Origin: Nostoc sp. JL33
GTDB lineage: Bacteria; Cyanobacteriota; Cyanobacteriia; Cyanobacteriales; Nostocaceae
Assembly (NCBI RefSeq): GCF_017114985.1
Contig: NZ_JABXKP010000022.1
Span: forward strand, 1-64,000
Direction: 5' to 3'
Length of the DNA: 64,000 bases
Part shown: positions 63,501 to 64,000 of the stretch, piece by piece
How the letters are laid out: every line of letters begins with the position of its first letter
How positions within the stretch are numbered: the first letter of the stretch is position 1
Position numbers and translations under genes: made by a program
Notes under the pieces: generated by a model
The model's input: the letters and a program-made list of their open reading frames with translations, nothing else
Told to the model about the DNA's origin: nothing
Databases searched by the model: none

Positions 63501-64000
63501 CCTGTCCTGCGTAAACCACGCTTTCAAGCTGTGCTTCAGATAACAATCCTTGTGCAGCAATATAGTCCGGTAGATGCGGCACATATGTGGGTGCTGGTGG
63601 AGAGATTAACGCCAGTGCTGCGCTTTCGCACAACAGTGAGGGATGAGGTAAAGCATTTTTGATTTTTAAGCGTTGTGGGCGATAGCTTTCATAAAGCACA
63701 TCTTTTAGCCCTTCGGTTGCAGTCCACTCAACAACCTCATAATCTATTGGAGCAACATCTAGAAATTGGGATATTGCTTGAGTATCTGGTATAAAGTGGC
63801 TTTGTTTTGGTTTAACAACACTCAGAGCAACTGCTTTTGACGTTGGAATTTGAGCAGTACTAGTGGAAGGTTGCCATACTGGTCTAGTTGGCAGTTGCTC
63901 AATCAACTTCAGCAGTTCAACAAGCTCCACTGTATGCGGTATACAAGCAATATCAGTGGGATCAACAGCCGGGACTTTATCAATCACGGTAATTCGTGTA
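60589..64000 (-). CDS. strawberry-notch-type SF2 helicase, partial at window end
   Basis: At least 1136 codons of a DEAD-like helicase of the strawberry-notch family. The N-terminal part in the window has YRPQRLKIKNALPHPSLLCE, typical of the region before the motor. Helicase motifs: GDGTGAGKGRQVAGIV (Walker A variant of this family), ATYSTLRS, GAIAFDECHAMGN (motif II), VYVSATGATKVSN (motif III), ILIFSDAGGTGRSYHADLNA and GWRADNAIQGLGRSHRTNQ (motif VI). The frame is open past a GTG at 63987 to the last base of the window, so the true start is outside. Bacterial relatives often carry an N-terminal DNA methylase domain; this cannot be seen here. It is convergent with the polymerase-like gene. Confidence 0.9.
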   Translation of the reverse strand, partial: TRITVIDKVPAVDPTDIACIPHTVELVELLKLIEQLPTRPVWQPSTSTAQIPTSKAVALSVVKPKQSHFIPDTQAISQFLDVAPIDYEVVEWTATEGLKDVLYESYRPQRLKIKNALPHPSLLCESAALALISPPAPTYVPHLPDYIAAQGLLSEAQLESVVYAGQAHSEFLSGSYLVDDSLDNVTVAANSEQSAVRFRRGWFLGDGTGAGKGRQVAGIVLDNWCQGRRKAIWISKSSALIEDARRDWCALGGSEKDIIDLGNIKLSDSIPFSKGVLFATYSTLRSEKGDKSRLKQIIEWAGKDFEGAIAFDECHAMGNAMAQEGKLGMVKASIQGIVGLRLQNALPSARVVYVSATGATKVSNLSYANRLGLWHTGDFPFTSGEDFVESIQVGGIAAMEVVARDLKALGLYLARSLSFEGVEYDTLEIDLTPTQSRIYDSYADAFQIIHNNLHKALEACNISGAKTYNRMAKMSAMSQFESHKQRFFNHLLTGMKCPKLIKAIEQDIAQGHAVVVQIVSTNSELLKRKLYGIPTEEWKDLNLDLTPREYVMDYLMSAFPIHLHEIHSSSEGEERSEPAFGADGSPIISQAALLLRDALVDKLASLNPIPGALEQLLWHFGSKNVAEVTGRSKRVLKDEAGRLFVDSRGNGANIAETNAFMAGDKQILIFSDAGGTGRSYHADLNAVNRRRRSHYLLEAGWRADNAIQGLGRSHRTNQASAPVFRPVTTNVRGERRFISTIARRLDSLGALTRGQRQTGGNGIFNESDNLESNYAEYALYELFKQIFQGRFAEVPLGTFEEMTGLSLTSTEGGMKIDLPPLRQFLNRLLALRIRMQNLIFERFELLLSQQIETAKANGIFEVGVETLRAERFTVASIESVYTHRGTGSVTNYLKIERVQKTDIKTAAEAVEFATNYQGRLMVNSKSGSAAVCIPTHSIFDAEGGVVPRVLLVRPQKETRVPQDKLQASEWKQVSTREFVAAWSKEVDELPKFTTDYIHLVTGILLPIWKTLPQQSSRVFRLQLSNGEKVLGRVISAENIRAVAEQLQLKNKLLSPAELVSLVLNERYSEQLPGGVTLRSSLVANERRIELVNALSLADRVVAVGCFTEIIQWRKRVFIPANEKAASILAAVIDILG

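Noticed and set aside
1-64000. tRNA or rRNA genes
   Set aside because: No cloverleaf or rRNA-like conserved stretch was noticed on either strand; a covariance-model scan would be needed to exclude them.

Overview
The window looks like part of a large conjugative plasmid, or an integrated conjugative element, of a filamentous heterocyst-forming cyanobacterium (Nostoc/Anabaena type). The signs are low-to-medium GC, frequent HIP1-type GCGATCGC sites, typical nostocalean dispersed repeats (GTTATCAGT/ACTGATAAC blocks, 'gaacttgtactgagcttgtcc' blocks, AGGGGCAGAGG palindromes), an RpaB-type response regulator, a CYP110-like P450, two-partner-secretion genes and a CyRepA1-type plasmid replication protein.

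Layout. 1-5.8 kb: response regulator, small genes, an HTH/zinc-ribbon regulator divergent from a tyrosine recombinase, an IS1 fragment, 55-bp near-palindromic iterons and a membrane protein with a charged coiled-coil tail. 6.6-16.2 kb: two-partner secretion (tpsB, tpsA) with a P450 on the opposite strand between them, a TPR gene and a second exported-protein gene that look truncated against each other, and a Ser/Thr kinase with TPRs. 16.4-16.7 kb: a 292-bp non-autonomous element with IS66-like ends and an 8-bp target duplication. 17-30 kb: plasmid maintenance genes (NB-ARC ATPase, FinO-like protein, coiled-coil DNA-binding candidate, broken CyRepA1 gene, second tyrosine recombinase, frameshifted DNA-binding protein, RecD2-like helicase). 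31.9-45.5 kb: a type IV secretion operon in the order VirB2-like, VirB3, VirB4, unknown, VirB5-like, VirB6, VirB8, VirB10, VirB9, exported unknown, VirD4, then two plasmid proteins; no VirB11 is seen. 45.6-50.8 kb: a 1732-residue MobF relaxase/helicase on the other strand, fused to a DUF3854 Toprim-like module. 51.2-53.1 kb: a type II partition locus (10-bp iterons, parM-like, parR-like). 53.2-55.7 kb: small plasmid genes, one pair joined by an A AAA AAG slippery site. 55.7-60.5 kb: a 1596-residue protein carrying the motif series of single-chain double-psi beta-barrel RNA polymerases (QDE-1/RDR/YonO type). 60.6-64 kb: a strawberry-notch helicase that runs off the window end.

Working model. 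The relaxase, VirD4 and VirB genes form one conjugation machine. The ParM/ParR pair segregates the plasmid, and the RecD2-like helicase, the relaxase primase-like module and the broken CyRepA1 relate to DNA replication or transfer. The most interesting item is the candidate single-polypeptide RNA polymerase: it would give the element its own transcriptase next to a large SF2 helicase. All of this is read from sequence motifs alone; no database search was run.
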